Below are positions 26,513 through 38,400 of a stretch of 64,000 nucleotides of DNA, one piece after another. The position numbers and the translations under genes were made by a program. The stretch lies in NCBI GenBank assembly GCA_029573725.1, contig JAKQDQ010000178.1:124001-188000 (forward strand). The letters run 5' to 3'. Each line of letters opens with the position of its first letter. Position 1 is the stretch's first letter. Source of the stretch: Verrucomicrobiota bacterium (GTDB lineage: Bacteria; Verrucomicrobiota; Verrucomicrobiia; Limisphaerales; JADLHS01). Below the pieces are notes generated by a model. The model was not told the origin of the DNA. It made no database searches and saw only the letters and a program-made list of their open reading frames with translations.

Positions 26513-27304
26513 CTAACGCCCGCACAAGGCCGCCCGCCGCGCCTCCCAGTCCAGCCAGTCTCCCGCCCAGGCCACACCGACAAAATTCGTCCGCGCCGCC
26601 GGCCAGATCCGCTCCAGGGCCGCGCACTGGTTCGTGACCAGCGCAGGATCCTTCCACGCCACGCCCGCCTCGGCGAGATTCAACCGGTTTTCCGGATAAT
26701 CTCCGGCCAGGTCCACTGCGCGTTGCAGGTGCTGGCGCGCGAGCTTTTTGCTCCCGACGCTCAACGGCCAGCCCGGCGCCTCCCGATAGAGCAGGCCCAA
26801 ATTTCGATCCGGGCCGGCGTGGGAAAACCGTTCGTCCAGACGCCGGGCCTGCTCAAAGCAGCGCTCCACTTCGCGCACCATGCCCAGGGCCGCGAGGTTG
26901 CGTTTCAGGTCGGCGATTTTTCCCAAATTCATGCCGAGATAATAAAACGCCGGCGCCGCGTTCGAATGCAGTGCCAAACTGCGGCGGCACGCGGCGACAC
27001 CCTCGGCAAAAATGGTTTCCCGCTGGATGCGGTTTGTTTGCAAATCGCCCCAGGCAAAACAGGCCCGGCCCAGTTGCCAGGCAGCCACGCTGCTGGTGGG
27101 GGCGTGGAAGTAATGACTCCGGGCGGTGATCCAGCTCTGTTCGGCATAATTTGCAATTTCGGCCGGAACCGGGGACGCCGGGCTCCCGCTGCCCGCGCCA
27201 ACCCCCGACGCCGCCAAGCCGGTCCAAACCAGAGCGCCGAGCCGGCCCCGGACGGAGCGGAGCGGCCGCCACCGGCGGGACCTCATAAAATATTCTTTGT
27301 TCAT
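26513..27304 (-). CDS. Secreted TPR-like protein of unknown function
   Basis: 263 residues from the ATG at 27304; a second start at 27286 is possible. An Arg-rich head and hydrophobic stretch (LGALVWTGLAASGVGAG) suggest a signal peptide. The mature part is alpha-helical with TPR-like helix pairs, e.g. GVAACRRSLALHSNAAPAFY and RNLGLLYREAPG, and resembles tetratricopeptide lipoprotein-like proteins without a clear consensus. It is divergent from the small lipoprotein gene with only 33 bp between the starts; the predicted -35 of that gene overlaps this start codon. Confidence 0.6.
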   Translation of the reverse strand: MNKEYFMRSRRWRPLRSVRGRLGALVWTGLAASGVGAGSGSPASPVPAEIANYAEQSWITARSHYFHAPTSSVAAWQLGRACFAWGDLQTNRIQRETIFAEGVAACRRSLALHSNAAPAFYYLGMNLGKIADLKRNLAALGMVREVERCFEQARRLDERFSHAGPDRNLGLLYREAPGWPLSVGSKKLARQHLQRAVDLAGDYPENRLNLAEAGVAWKDPALVTNQCAALERIWPAARTNFVGVAWAGDWLDWEARRAALCGR

Positions 27305-27325
27305 TGGCGCGTGGCGGCCTATACT
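27297..27325 (+). promoter_or_regulatory. Predicted promoter of the lipoprotein-hpnH-like operon
   Basis: TTGTTC at 27297-27302, a 17-base spacer, and TATACT at 27320-27325 (five of six). The predicted +1 lies about six bases before the ATG at 27338. The -35 box overlaps the start of the divergent TPR-like gene. Confidence 0.55.
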
Positions 27326-27337
27326 CAAGGCCGAGTG

Positions 27338-27541
27338 ATGGCGAAGCGGAATCTCGTCCGGTGGGCGGCTGGCCTGGCGCTGTTGGCGGGCACCGCCGGC
27401 TGCGGCGGCATCAGCGCCACGAAGAGCATCTCACCCCTGGATTTCTTCCTGCCGGGTTTGATTCAAAATCAACCGGCGCCTGTGCCGCCCAGCGGGACGA
27501 ACACGAACGCCCCGGCGCACCTCGCCCGTCTCGGTCACTAA
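27338..27541 (+). CDS. Small putative lipoprotein
   Basis: 67 residues. A basic start (MAKRNLVR) and a hydrophobic core end in the lipobox-like LLAGTAGC, so Lgt/Lsp processing at Cys22 is likely. The mature part has the pattern GGISATKSISPLDFFLPGLI, followed by a Pro/Thr/Asn-rich tail. The function is unknown. The spacing to the radical SAM gene is 6 bp, so the two are expected to be translated from one message. The start is supported by the promoter at 27297-27325. Confidence 0.7.
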   Translation: MAKRNLVRWAAGLALLAGTAGCGGISATKSISPLDFFLPGLIQNQPAPVPPSGTNTNAPAHLARLGH

Positions 27542-27547
27542 TACACT

Positions 27548-28927
27548 ATGCGATTCCCCCTGGTCCTGTCGGTAAAAATCGCCGCGCACATCATCAAACA
27601 CAAAATCAAGCGCACCCCCAAGTTTGCGATGGTGCTGCAGTTGGAACCGCTCCACACCTGCAACCTGTCCTGTACCGGCTGCGGACGCATCCGCGAATAT
27701 TCCACCTCGCTCAAAAACATGGTGCCGCTGGAGCGTTGTCTGGCGGCCGCGGCGGAATGTGACGCGCCCATGGTCTCCATCTGTGGCGGCGAACCGCTGA
27801 TTTATCCGCAGATTGAGGAACTGGTCCTCGGTCTGCGCCGGCAGCGCCGCATCGTTTACATTTGCACGAATGGGGTGTTTATGCGGAAGAAATTGCGCGA
27901 GTACCTTGCGGCAGTCTATACGCCCGGCCACGAACCCCGGCTCCAGGAACTGTTGCGCGAGCAGCTCGTAACCGCGGCGGAGGCGGAGGCGATTCGCAAC
28001 GCGGACGCGGCAGCCCGACGCAAAACCGTCATCCGCCCCAGCAAATGGCTCTATTGGAACGTTCACGTGGACGGCCCGGAATACATTCACGACCTGATTG
28101 TCGAGCGCGAGGGCGTGTTCAAGGAGTGCATCGCCGCCATAAAGATGGCCAAGCTGCTGGGCTTCCAAGTGGCCACCAATACGACGGTTTACATCGAGAC
28201 CAACATGCAGGAGGTGGAGGACACGTTCAAATATCTCAGCTCGCTGCATGTGGACGGTCACACCATCTCGCCCGGCTACGATTACGACGCGGCCAAAAAG
28301 GACATGGTCAAGCGCCTCGGCAAGGACCCGAAGGATTTCTTTCTGACGCGCGAAATGACGCGCAAGAAATTTGCCAACATTCTCGAATGGGGCCGGCGTT
28401 TCACGATTTTCGGTACGCCCGTGTACCAGGAGTTCCTGGCCGGCAAGCGCGACCTGACCTGCACGGCCTGGGCGATTCCCACCTACAATATTCAAGGCTG
28501 GAAAGCCCCCTGTTATTTGATGACCGACGGGCATTACAAGGGGTATCAGGAAATGCTGGCCAAGGTGAAATGGGAAAACTACGGCGTCGTGAACGGCGTG
28601 GCGCGGGATCCCCGGTGCGAAAACTGCATGGTGCATTGTGGTTACGATCCCAGCGGGGCGCTGGGCACGAACTACCAGCGCGGCGACAACTGGAAAAATT
28701 TCAAATACAACTTTGGCGCCAAACCGCGCGCCTTTGCCGGCAGCGCGGAACTGGCCCGGCGCGTGTTCAACGGAGTGAGCATTGGCAAAGGACATCAGGC
28801 GGCGAAGAAGGTCCAGGCCAGCCCGGCCACGACCAGCACCGGGGGCACCATTGCCCCCCACCGACACCCCCAGCCCGCGGGGATTCCCGGCGCGCCGGCA
28901 GCGGCCACTGCGAAGTCGGCCCACTGA
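27548..28927 (+). CDS. HpnH-like radical SAM protein
   Basis: 459 residues. The cluster motif is CNLSCTGC (Cys38, 42, 45), followed by ICGGEPLIYP. The pattern of HpnH (adenosylhopane synthase) continues through VDGHTISPGYDYD, CTAWAIPTYNIQGWKAPCYL and CENCMVHCGYDPSG. HpnH joins a 5'-deoxyadenosyl radical to diploptene to start extended hopanoid side-chain synthesis. Two differences from typical HpnH are visible: an insertion of about 45 residues near 120-163 between the TNG strand and the WNVHVDG segment, and a Pro/Ala/His-rich C-terminal extension from about 420. An HpnG-like gene (39900-40559) and a squalene/phytoene synthase gene (53395-54561) lie in the same window. A related function on another polyprenoid remains possible. 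Confidence 0.8.
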   Translation: MRFPLVLSVKIAAHIIKHKIKRTPKFAMVLQLEPLHTCNLSCTGCGRIREYSTSLKNMVPLERCLAAAAECDAPMVSICGGEPLIYPQIEELVLGLRRQRRIVYICTNGVFMRKKLREYLAAVYTPGHEPRLQELLREQLVTAAEAEAIRNADAAARRKTVIRPSKWLYWNVHVDGPEYIHDLIVEREGVFKECIAAIKMAKLLGFQVATNTTVYIETNMQEVEDTFKYLSSLHVDGHTISPGYDYDAAKKDMVKRLGKDPKDFFLTREMTRKKFANILEWGRRFTIFGTPVYQEFLAGKRDLTCTAWAIPTYNIQGWKAPCYLMTDGHYKGYQEMLAKVKWENYGVVNGVARDPRCENCMVHCGYDPSGALGTNYQRGDNWKNFKYNFGAKPRAFAGSAELARRVFNGVSIGKGHQAAKKVQASPATTSTGGTIAPHRHPQPAGIPGAPAAATAKSAH

Positions 28928-28995
28928 ATCCGGCGCCGCGCACAATTAGTTTCTCACGAAGGCCTTCAAGCGCCGCTTATTCCGCGCGAAAATCA

Positions 28996-29024
28996 TTGCC
29001 CCGGAGTGCGGCCGCTCCTAGACT
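28996..29024 (+). promoter_or_regulatory. Predicted promoter of the sdh operon
   Basis: TTGCCC at 28996-29001, a 17-base spacer, and TAGACT at 29019-29024. The leader to the sdhC ATG at 29071 would be about 40 bases, unlike the leaderless promoters elsewhere in the window. Confidence 0.45.
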
Positions 29025-29070
29025 GCCCCACCGTCGCGCGCGTTTTCCGACGGCGTAGATTTTTGCGTTC

Positions 29071-29853
29071 ATGAGCTCAATGTCTGGCATCTTCAAATCC
29101 TCCCTTGGCAAAAAATATCTCATGGCAGGTACGGGCGTGGTGCTGCTGTCCTTCGTGGTCGGCCATTTGATCGGCAACCTTCAAGTGTTCGGTCCGCCCG
29201 AGCTGATCAATCGCTACGCCTATTTTCTGCACAGCAAACCGGCGCTGTTGTGGTCGGCCCGGATCGGCCTGCTGGCGGCGCTGGTCATTCACGTCAGCAC
29301 CGCCGCGCGGCTCACCATGGAAAACCGGGCCGCGCGCCCCATCGGTTACGCCGGCGGGGTGGCCTTTGGCTCCACCTGGCAATCCCGGCACATGTTTTTG
29401 AGCGGCGCCGTGATCCTGGCGTTTGTGGCATACCATCTGGCGCACTTCACCTGGCGGCTGCCCGCCGTCAATGGTCTGGGGGATTTCACCAAGCTCCAAA
29501 CGGTCCTCGACGGCAAAACGGTGCCGGACGTTTACGGCATGATGATTCTCGGGTTTCAGGTTTGGTGGGTGGTGCTGCTTTATCTAATCGCGCAAGTCTT
29601 GCTCCTGGCGCATTTAAGTCACGGCATCGCCAGCGCCTTCTTTTCGCTGGGCCTGCGCAACCACGTCTGGGCCCCGCACCTCCAGCGGGCCGGGCTGGCG
29701 CTGAGTGTCGCCCTGTTTCTCGGCTTCGTGTCCATCCCGGCGGCCATTTTCACCCGCGTCATCGGCGCCGATTACGCGGAAAAGACCCGGATGGAATTGC
29801 GCGCTGCCACTCAATTCGAAGCCGCGCTCGTCCGCGGAAAGGAGGCAAGGTAA
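29071..29853 (+). CDS. sdhC: Succinate dehydrogenase cytochrome b558 subunit
   Basis: 260 residues with five hydrophobic helices, the architecture of the single-subunit di-heme anchor of b558-type succinate:quinone oxidoreductases. Histidines suitable as heme ligands lie in [27 protein letters not shown] and [10 protein letters not shown]. It anchors SdhAB to the inner membrane and passes electrons to the quinone pool. The sdhA ATG starts 2 bp after its stop, with a strong AGGAGG inside the sdhC 3' end serving sdhA. An in-frame ATG at 29080 is an alternative start. Confidence 0.95.
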   Translation: MSSMSGIFKSSLGKKYLMAGTGVVLLSFVVGHLIGNLQVFGPPELINRYAYFLHSKPALLWSARIGLLAALVIHVSTAARLTMENRAARPIGYAGGVAFGSTWQSRHMFLSGAVILAFVAYHLAHFTWRLPAVNGLGDFTKLQTVLDGKTVPDVYGMMILGFQVWWVVLLYLIAQVLLLAHLSHGIASAFFSLGLRNHVWAPHLQRAGLALSVALFLGFVSIPAAIFTRVIGADYAEKTRMELRAATQFEAALVRGKEAR

Positions 29854-29854
29854 T

Positions 29855-31819
<1,965 letters not shown>

Positions 31820-32043
31820 GACTCCGGCCCAGGATTGAAAGTTGGAAACCAGCAACATGACAGCGCCACTCGCCGGACGAAGCCAACCGCCCGGCGCGAT
31901 CGCACCGGACCCCTTCCGGGTGCCCGGTCACGGTCTCGAGGCCACAACTCTTCCGGCGCACGCCGGAAACTCATCATTCCGAAAGCGCCAGCCGCGGCGG
32001 TCCGTGTGCCGACGCCGGCGGCTTTCGGCCGGCAACCTTCGAC
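31820..32043 (+). other. Structured sdhA-sdhB intercistronic spacer
   Basis: A 224-bp gap within an otherwise tight operon. It contains three short perfect stem-loops: CCGGA/TCCGG (31905-31919), TTCCGGC/GCCGGAA (31951-31968) and GCCGGC/GCCGGC (32014-32033). No convincing gene is seen. The stems could be a processing or stability element, or a partial terminator. Confidence 0.4.
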
Positions 32044-32817
32044 ATGAAAATCAAACTTAAAGTCTGGCGGCAGAAGAATCGCGACACTCCGGGCCAGTTC
32101 AAAACTTACGATTCGCCCGAGCTGAACGAGCACATGTCCTTTCTGGAAATGCTCGACGTGATCAACGAAGACCTGGCCAACAAAGGCGAGGAACCGATTG
32201 CGTTCGACCACGATTGTCGCGAAGGGATCTGCGGCACGTGTTCCTGCGTGATCAACGGTAAACCGCACGGGCCGAACCGGGGGGTGGCCACCTGCCAGAC
32301 CTACATGCGCAGCTTCAAAGACGGGGACACCATTGTGGTGGAACCCTGGCGCGCAAAGGCTTTCCCGATCATCAAGGACCTGGTCGTGGATCGCACCGCG
32401 TTCGACCGCATTCAACACGCCGGAGGCTACATCAGCGTCCGCACCGGTGCCGCGCCGGATGCCAACGCCATTTTGGTCCCCAAAAAGGATGCGGATCTGG
32501 CCATGGACGCCGCGCAATGCATCGGTTGTGGTGCCTGCGTGGCAGCGTGCAAAAATGCCAGCGCCATGCTGTTCGTGGCGGCAAAGGTTTCGCATCTGGG
32601 ATTGTTGCCACAAGGTCAACCCGAGCGCGAAAAGCGCGTGCTGGCGATGGTGAAACAAATGGATGAAGAAGGCTTCGGCGCCTGCACCGCCACCGGTTCC
32701 TGCCAGGCCGTTTGTCCCAAGGAAATCAGCATTGCGTTCATCGCCCGGATGAATCACGACTACGGCAAGGCGCTGCTGAAAGGCGATCCGCACGCCGCCC
32801 CCGGCCAGGCGGGTTGA
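32044..32817 (+). CDS. sdhB: Succinate dehydrogenase iron-sulfur subunit
   Basis: 257 residues. The N-terminal ferredoxin-like domain has [11 protein letters not shown] for the [2Fe-2S] cluster with a later Cys in GVATCQ. The C-terminal domain carries [13 protein letters not shown] and [10 protein letters not shown] for the [4Fe-4S] and [3Fe-4S] clusters. It carries electrons from the SdhA flavin to the SdhC hemes. It follows sdhA on the same strand after a 224-bp spacer, which is unusual for this operon. Confidence 0.98.
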   Translation: MKIKLKVWRQKNRDTPGQFKTYDSPELNEHMSFLEMLDVINEDLANKGEEPIAFDHDCREGICGTCSCVINGKPHGPNRGVATCQTYMRSFKDGDTIVVEPWRAKAFPIIKDLVVDRTAFDRIQHAGGYISVRTGAAPDANAILVPKKDADLAMDAAQCIGCGACVAACKNASAMLFVAAKVSHLGLLPQGQPEREKRVLAMVKQMDEEGFGACTATGSCQAVCPKEISIAFIARMNHDYGKALLKGDPHAAPGQAG

Positions 32818-32894
32818 AGGGCGTGGAGGTGGCCGCACCGGCCCCACCCGGGGGACCGGGTGTTGCGCGGCACCGCCGGCCGGAGTTTCGGTCC

Positions 32895-34271
32895 TTACAG
32901 CACCCGGGTGATGCCGGGCCGGGCCACGGGATATTGGCCGTGCGCGTCCGGCAGCACCGGTGGACTGGAATCACTGGTGAAGCCCTCCAGTCCCGGGGCC
33001 AATTCCAGGTTGGAATTGAAGGCGTCCTCCCAGGAAATCATCTGGCCCGATTCACAAGCCATTCGCCCCATGATGGCAGTCATGCAGGATTTGACGCTGC
33101 GCTCGGTTTCGTTGTACGGCCGGTCGTTGCGGATGGCGTCAAAGAAAAGATCGTGTTCGCGCTGGTATTGCTGACACGGCGCGCCGGTGTACTGCCAGAG
33201 CAAATTGGCCGAGGCCGGTTTGTGTCCCTTGAAAATCCGCGGCTTGGGTTGCCCCTCGCCCAGCAGCGCGCAGCCGGTGGCGCCTTGAATGAAATTGCCA
33301 AAGAAATCGTACGCCTTCGTGATGTGCCGCCCCTGCGCCAGCATTTTTGTGCCGTCGGCAAAGGTATATTCCGCCGTGTAATGGTCAAAGAGCTGATCCG
33401 GCGCCGTACGCACCTGACGTCCGCCGATGCCCTGTACTGAAACCGGCCAGCCGTTCTTGATCCAGCAGCACACGTCAATGTTGTGAATCAACCAGTCCAC
33501 GAAGAAGGTGCCGTTGAGCCAGGTGAAGTTGCTGTAGTTGTTGATCTGGTGGGCCAGCTCCGTCATCCCGGGGGCGCGCGGCTTGAAGTCCACCGGACCG
33601 TGCATGCGATTGGCCCAGCAGGTGATCACCTCGCCGATCAAGCCCCGGTGGATTTGCTCGACAGCCTGCTCCAGCGGCACGTAGTGGCGGCTCATCAGTC
33701 CACTGGCAATCTTGAGATTTTTTTGCGCGGCAAGTTGTCCCGCCTTGAGCACGCGACGAATCCCCGGCGCGTCCACGGCGAAAGATTTTTCCATGAAAAC
33801 ATGCACGCCCTTGGCGACCGCGTATTCCACGTGAATCGGACGAAACGCCGGTGGCGTGGCCAACAGCACGACGTCGCCTTGGTCCAACGCATCAATCGCC
33901 TGTTTGAAACCCTCCAGTCCGGCGAACTGTCGTTCCAGCGGCACATCCAGTTGCGCGGCAAACTTGGGGTTTAGTTGGTTGAGCGTCCGCGACATCCGAT
34001 CCGCAAAAAAATCCGCCATGGCCCAGAGCTTGACCGGGCCAGTCGTGGAGAGGGCTTGCGCGGTTGCGCCCGTGCCGCGATCGCCACAGCCCACCAGCGC
34101 CAGTTTGATGGTGTTGTTTTCCGCGGCGTAGGCCCGGGTGGCAATGGCACTGGCCAGGGCGGCGCCGGCGGCCGCCCGGGCGGAGGTGGATAGAAATTCA
34201 CGTCGCGTGGACGCGCTGGGAGTTCCGGTTGAAGTTGTTTTCATCTTGCCATTCGAGTCCATGTTCATCAT
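32895..34271 (-). CDS. Tat-exported Gfo/Idh/MocA-family oxidoreductase
   Basis: 458 residues. A twin-arginine signal (STRREFLSTSARAAAGAALA) directs folded export. The Rossmann domain begins with IKLALVGCGDRGTGA, followed by VLLATPPAFRPIHVEYAV and KGVHVFMEKSFAVD, where the 'EK' lysine is the family's catalytic-type residue. Such periplasmic NAD(P)-dependent sugar dehydrogenases are abundant in Verrucomicrobiota and Planctomycetota. The substrate is unknown. It is the last gene of a minus-strand group with DUF6807 and GH38 genes (24-bp gap to DUF6807), suggesting work on a released sugar. An internal ATG at 34244 just before the Tat motif could be the start. Confidence 0.88.
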   Translation of the reverse strand: MMNMDSNGKMKTTSTGTPSASTRREFLSTSARAAAGAALASAIATRAYAAENNTIKLALVGCGDRGTGATAQALSTTGPVKLWAMADFFADRMSRTLNQLNPKFAAQLDVPLERQFAGLEGFKQAIDALDQGDVVLLATPPAFRPIHVEYAVAKGVHVFMEKSFAVDAPGIRRVLKAGQLAAQKNLKIASGLMSRHYVPLEQAVEQIHRGLIGEVITCWANRMHGPVDFKPRAPGMTELAHQINNYSNFTWLNGTFFVDWLIHNIDVCCWIKNGWPVSVQGIGGRQVRTAPDQLFDHYTAEYTFADGTKMLAQGRHITKAYDFFGNFIQGATGCALLGEGQPKPRIFKGHKPASANLLWQYTGAPCQQYQREHDLFFDAIRNDRPYNETERSVKSCMTAIMGRMACESGQMISWEDAFNSNLELAPGLEGFTSDSSPPVLPDAHGQYPVARPGITRVL

Positions 34272-34295
34272 CCCCGCTCAAAACCCGGCGGCGGG

Positions 34296-35264
34296 TCATT
34301 CGTCCGACCACTGTGCCGCCCGTTGCGCCATAAACGCCCGCGACTTGTTTTCCGCATAGACCGTCAACAGGTACCGCACACCGAACCGCTCCCCGTTACG
34401 GTACTCGAGCGGCTTCCCGTCCAAGCCCTGGGTAGCGGCCAGATAAGCAAATGGCCGGGTCATCGTGAAAAACCGCGCGCGCCCGTTCGCGTTCTCGTCG
34501 CGCGCAAAAAGCGCCAGGGCAATGTCCTGTCCTGCCACCGTTCCGGACACGCCCGTCCAGCGGGCGGGAGTCACGGACGGCGGATGGTCCGCCGCGAAGG
34601 CCGTACCTGCCGAATTCACGAACCGCGCGACCTGGTCGAGCGATTCCGGCAGGCGCAAGCCAAGCCCGTTGTAATTCGCTCCGTGCAGCCGCACGCGGGG
34701 AGTGTTGGGTCCCAGTTCGAACCGCGCCTCCCACACCAGCGCCACCTCGCCGGCGGCGGCATCCACCGTCAACGTCAAGGTGCGGTTTTCGATCAACAGG
34801 GCGACCGCCGCCGAGTCGGCCGTTTTCCGATGCGGAAATGCGACCCAGTGGATCGTTTGCGTGAAAGCGGCTTCCGGGCGGCCGGCGGCATTCCGCCCCA
34901 TTCTGCCCGGCACCAGGCGGATGGATTTCTCTATCCCCGGCTCATCGCCTTCCTCCCAGAAATTGATTCCGTTCACCTGCACGGCATACATGAGGCCGTG
35001 ATGGTGCAAATGATCGGCGGGGGCATCACGCAGCACATTCTCGCCGCGCAATGTGTATAGCTCGCGCACGTAGGGTTTGAACTGGTTGTCGGCGAAGGCA
35101 TAAACCAACAAGGGTTTTCCGCGATACTCCCATTGGAGCTCGCCTTTCGCCATGTTCAACACCTGGCGCAATGGTGCGACCACCGGCTTCCTCAAACGGT
35201 CCGCCGCCAGCAGCGGATGGCTCAGGCCTCCGCAGACGAACCAGATTAACCAGCGCCGGCGCAT
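34296..35264 (-). CDS. Secreted DUF6807 (PmoA-like) family protein
   Basis: 322 residues from ATG 35264, which gives a proper signal peptide (RRRWLIWFVCGGLSHPLLAA); longer readings lack one. The family landmarks are DHLHHHGLMYAVQVNGINFW and the following beta-rich domain with FARDENAN and FFTMTRPFAYLA. DUF6807 proteins are beta-sandwich proteins found in polysaccharide-use loci, and no reaction has been assigned with certainty. Its position between GH38 and a Gfo/Idh oxidoreductase suggests a role in sugar breakdown in the periplasm. Confidence 0.8.
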   Translation of the reverse strand: MRRRWLIWFVCGGLSHPLLAADRLRKPVVAPLRQVLNMAKGELQWEYRGKPLLVYAFADNQFKPYVRELYTLRGENVLRDAPADHLHHHGLMYAVQVNGINFWEEGDEPGIEKSIRLVPGRMGRNAAGRPEAAFTQTIHWVAFPHRKTADSAAVALLIENRTLTLTVDAAAGEVALVWEARFELGPNTPRVRLHGANYNGLGLRLPESLDQVARFVNSAGTAFAADHPPSVTPARWTGVSGTVAGQDIALALFARDENANGRARFFTMTRPFAYLAATQGLDGKPLEYRNGERFGVRYLLTVYAENKSRAFMAQRAAQWSDE

Positions 35265-35416
35265 GATTCCCTTCAGATGATTTTGCTCGCGGGCAGTATG
35301 CCTGAGGCCGCGGCACTGAAAACCAGAAAATGCACGGATGGGCCGCGCTTCAGATCGCGTCACGGCGCCGGCCCATCAACCGCCCGGCCTGGCCGGGGCG
35401 GCAAAAGCGCCGTCCG

Positions 35417-38400
35417 TCAGCGGGCCGCCCGGGGTGCCGGCGGCGCAGCTTTCATCCGGATGGTCGTAAACGCATTGGGCTGGTAGGGCACCCGCACCGC
35501 ACCGTCCCGAACCGTCAGTTTTTGTTTGTTCTCCTCGACGCCATTGCACAGCCAGGCCGATTGCAAGCGGAACGCTTTCGAATGTACTTTCGCTTCACCC
35601 GTGCGGCCGGCCACTTCCCGTACGCGCAGGATGAACCCGTCCCCGTCCTCCGCCGCTTTCAGCATCACAATCTCCAGATTGGCGGCATCCAGGGTGAAAA
35701 ACGAGCCGCCGCGCGCCGGCAGCGGACGCCCGGCCTGCGAGATGGCCGCCGAGAATGAAGAAAGGTGCGGGTAACCCAGCACCGGGGTGCGCGTGTCTTC
35801 ATCGAACCGCGCCAGCGCTTCACGATTCAATCCGCGCCCGCTGGTGAGGGCGTAACGGAACACAAACGTGCCGCCCTGTTGCGCGCGATAGTTGGTGAAC
35901 CAGTAATTGTTCAGCGCGTAGGAATACACGTGACCGTTGTTGATCGGAAGATGCGCGAGCCACAGGCCGCGGTTGATGTCGGTGAGCGTGACCAGCGGCG
36001 CATCGACCGTGGACCACGCCACCGAAAAATCCCCATCGCGCACGTGCACCAGGTTCTGCGGCGTGAACCACTCGCGGCACGCGCCAGGCATCTGATCCTC
36101 GTTCGGGCGCACCCAACCATTTTGAATCTGGTATTCCAGGGCCGGATGCGACGCGGCAAACGGGAACGCGAAGTAAACCGCCTCCTTGTCCCGTGTTGCC
36201 ACCTTCTCGATGGTATTCACCATATCCACGCGCTTGAGCTCGTCGTACAGCAGATATTCACTCTGCACCCGCGGCGTGTGCTTGGATTTGGTTTGCACGA
36301 GCAAACGCTGCCCGAGCGGGGTGCGCTGGAGCTTGACGTCGGTGACGCCTTCCGGTTCGTGGATGGTCAGGCTGGCCGGTGGCGTGCCGAAGTTGCAGTT
36401 TAGAATCTGCGAATTTTCGCCCCCGCTGACGTAAAGGTACTCGTTCAGCTTGTATGCCGCCTGCGGATCGAGCAGCTCGCGATTGGCCTGCTTGTCAAAC
36501 AAACTCCGCAACCCGCCGGTGCGCCGGTCCACCACCAGCCGGTAGAAGGCGTTCTCCAGCGTGTCGCCGGTTGCGGACACGTTGGGGCGGTGTGCATTGG
36601 CCTGCCAGCCGCGGATGCCGTAGGCCTTGTAGCCGAGCGCGGGCACCTCCTGCGCGAGGAAGCGCACTTTGCGCCAGCCATCCTGCTCGGCGTAAATGTC
36701 CATCGGGATGATGCGATCATCAGCCAAGTCCACGAGTTGTTCATTGCTGTTCAACTCGGTTTCAATCACCGCGGTGCGCGCCCGGTTCTGCCAGTTGAAC
36801 GCGATAATGCTGCTGCCGTCCACTTCGATGACTTGCGCCAGCCGGTTGTTGGCGCGAGCCAGCAGGGTGCGCGCATCCAGATTGGCGCGGGTGGCGTAAC
36901 TTTCCTTGATTTCCCATTGCCGCTCGACGAATTGCCGGCCCGGCTGGGAGATGCTGTTGTGCGCGCCCCAGGTGTGTTCGTTGTAAAACATCACGTTGCG
37001 CCAGGCGGCCCAAAAATCCTCCGCGGGATAGCGGTTGCGCGGTTCGAACAAACTGGCCAGCGCCGCCGCCGTCTCGGCAACGGGCAGAATTTGCTGCGTC
37101 TGCCGGTTGAGCGCCGTGGCCTGCGCCGTCGAGCCGACGCCATCCTCCCAATAGGCGCCGCAATCGCCGCGATACACCGGCAACCGATCGGCGAAATGCC
37201 GTTGCACGTAACTGAAGTATTCACAATCCGTGGCCACGATCAGCTTGGGAAACTCGAATTCCCGGTTCCAGGCGGCAATGGTGTCGGCATCGCCGGTGTC
37301 CGGGATGGCGGCGTTGTCCACATACGCGCCGTAAATCATCACCGCATCCGGCGCGTAATCCGCCCGCGCGTAGCGCACGAGAAACTGCGGCACACTGCTC
37401 TTGAGATAGGCCACACTGGAAACGTCCCGCCCCCAACCCGGCCCCACCAGCCGCTTGAGCTGCACGTAACTGCGCGCGTACCACATGAAAATGCGCTCCC
37501 CATTCATGCCCTCCCACCAATACGGCGAATCTTCATTCAGGCGGCTGTGGTGCAAAATCGGCGCGCGCGTCTGGTTTGCGCCGTTGGAAAATCCCCGGAT
37601 GCCCGCGTCGCGGAACAGGGTCGGCAAAAACCAGCTGTGGGAGGGGGCATCCGTGATGCAGGCGAAATCAAAATTCCCGTCCCGCTCGCGATGCAGCCGG
37701 TGCGTGAAGTACATGGCCCGATACAGCTCTTCTCCGGAACAGATGCCGGTCATCAGATTCAGATACAGCGCGTTCACACCAAGACGCTGCTGTTTGAGCC
37801 GGGTGTAAAACTCCTTTTGGTAGGGCGCAGTGCGGCAATCGAGAAAATTGTCCACCAGCCAGGCGGTTTCAAAATTGAATTTGTAGAACGGGAACTCCCG
37901 GAGAATGTTGAGCACCTGATCCGAATTCCGGTTGTCCAGCTCGTTCACGTGCGGTTGCAGGTCGGTGTAGCCCACGTCGTTATGCACCTTGGGGCACACG
38001 AACACCCGCCATTGTTTCGCGGGCTGGAAGGAACAGGCCGCTTCCTGCTGCCGGCCGTCCAGCGCCACCGTCAGCCGGGCGGTCCCGGCGGGCACGCTGG
38101 CCGGCACCAGCACCGGTCCGGTCAACATGCCGAAGTCACAAGGACTGGCCAGGGCGCACTCAAAGACGCGCTTGCCGAGTTGCAATTTGGCGGTGCCGTT
38201 CGTGAATGGGGTTTGGAATGGCACAACCACATGGCAGAGCTCCGCCAGTTGGCCGTCCCGCTTCTTGAAGAAAATGGTCGGCTCAAGGCGCGGACTTAAA
38301 TCGGGCGGTTGGGCCACCGCCTGGAAGGTGAGGGCATCGTAAGCCAGATTGCCCACACCCAGTGGAATCAGTGTGAGTTGATTGCCTTGAGTCCGCAACC

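Noticed and set aside
27431-28945. 504-codon minus-strand frame opposite the HpnH-like gene
   Set aside because: Antisense shadow of a gene with full radical SAM and HpnH motifs.
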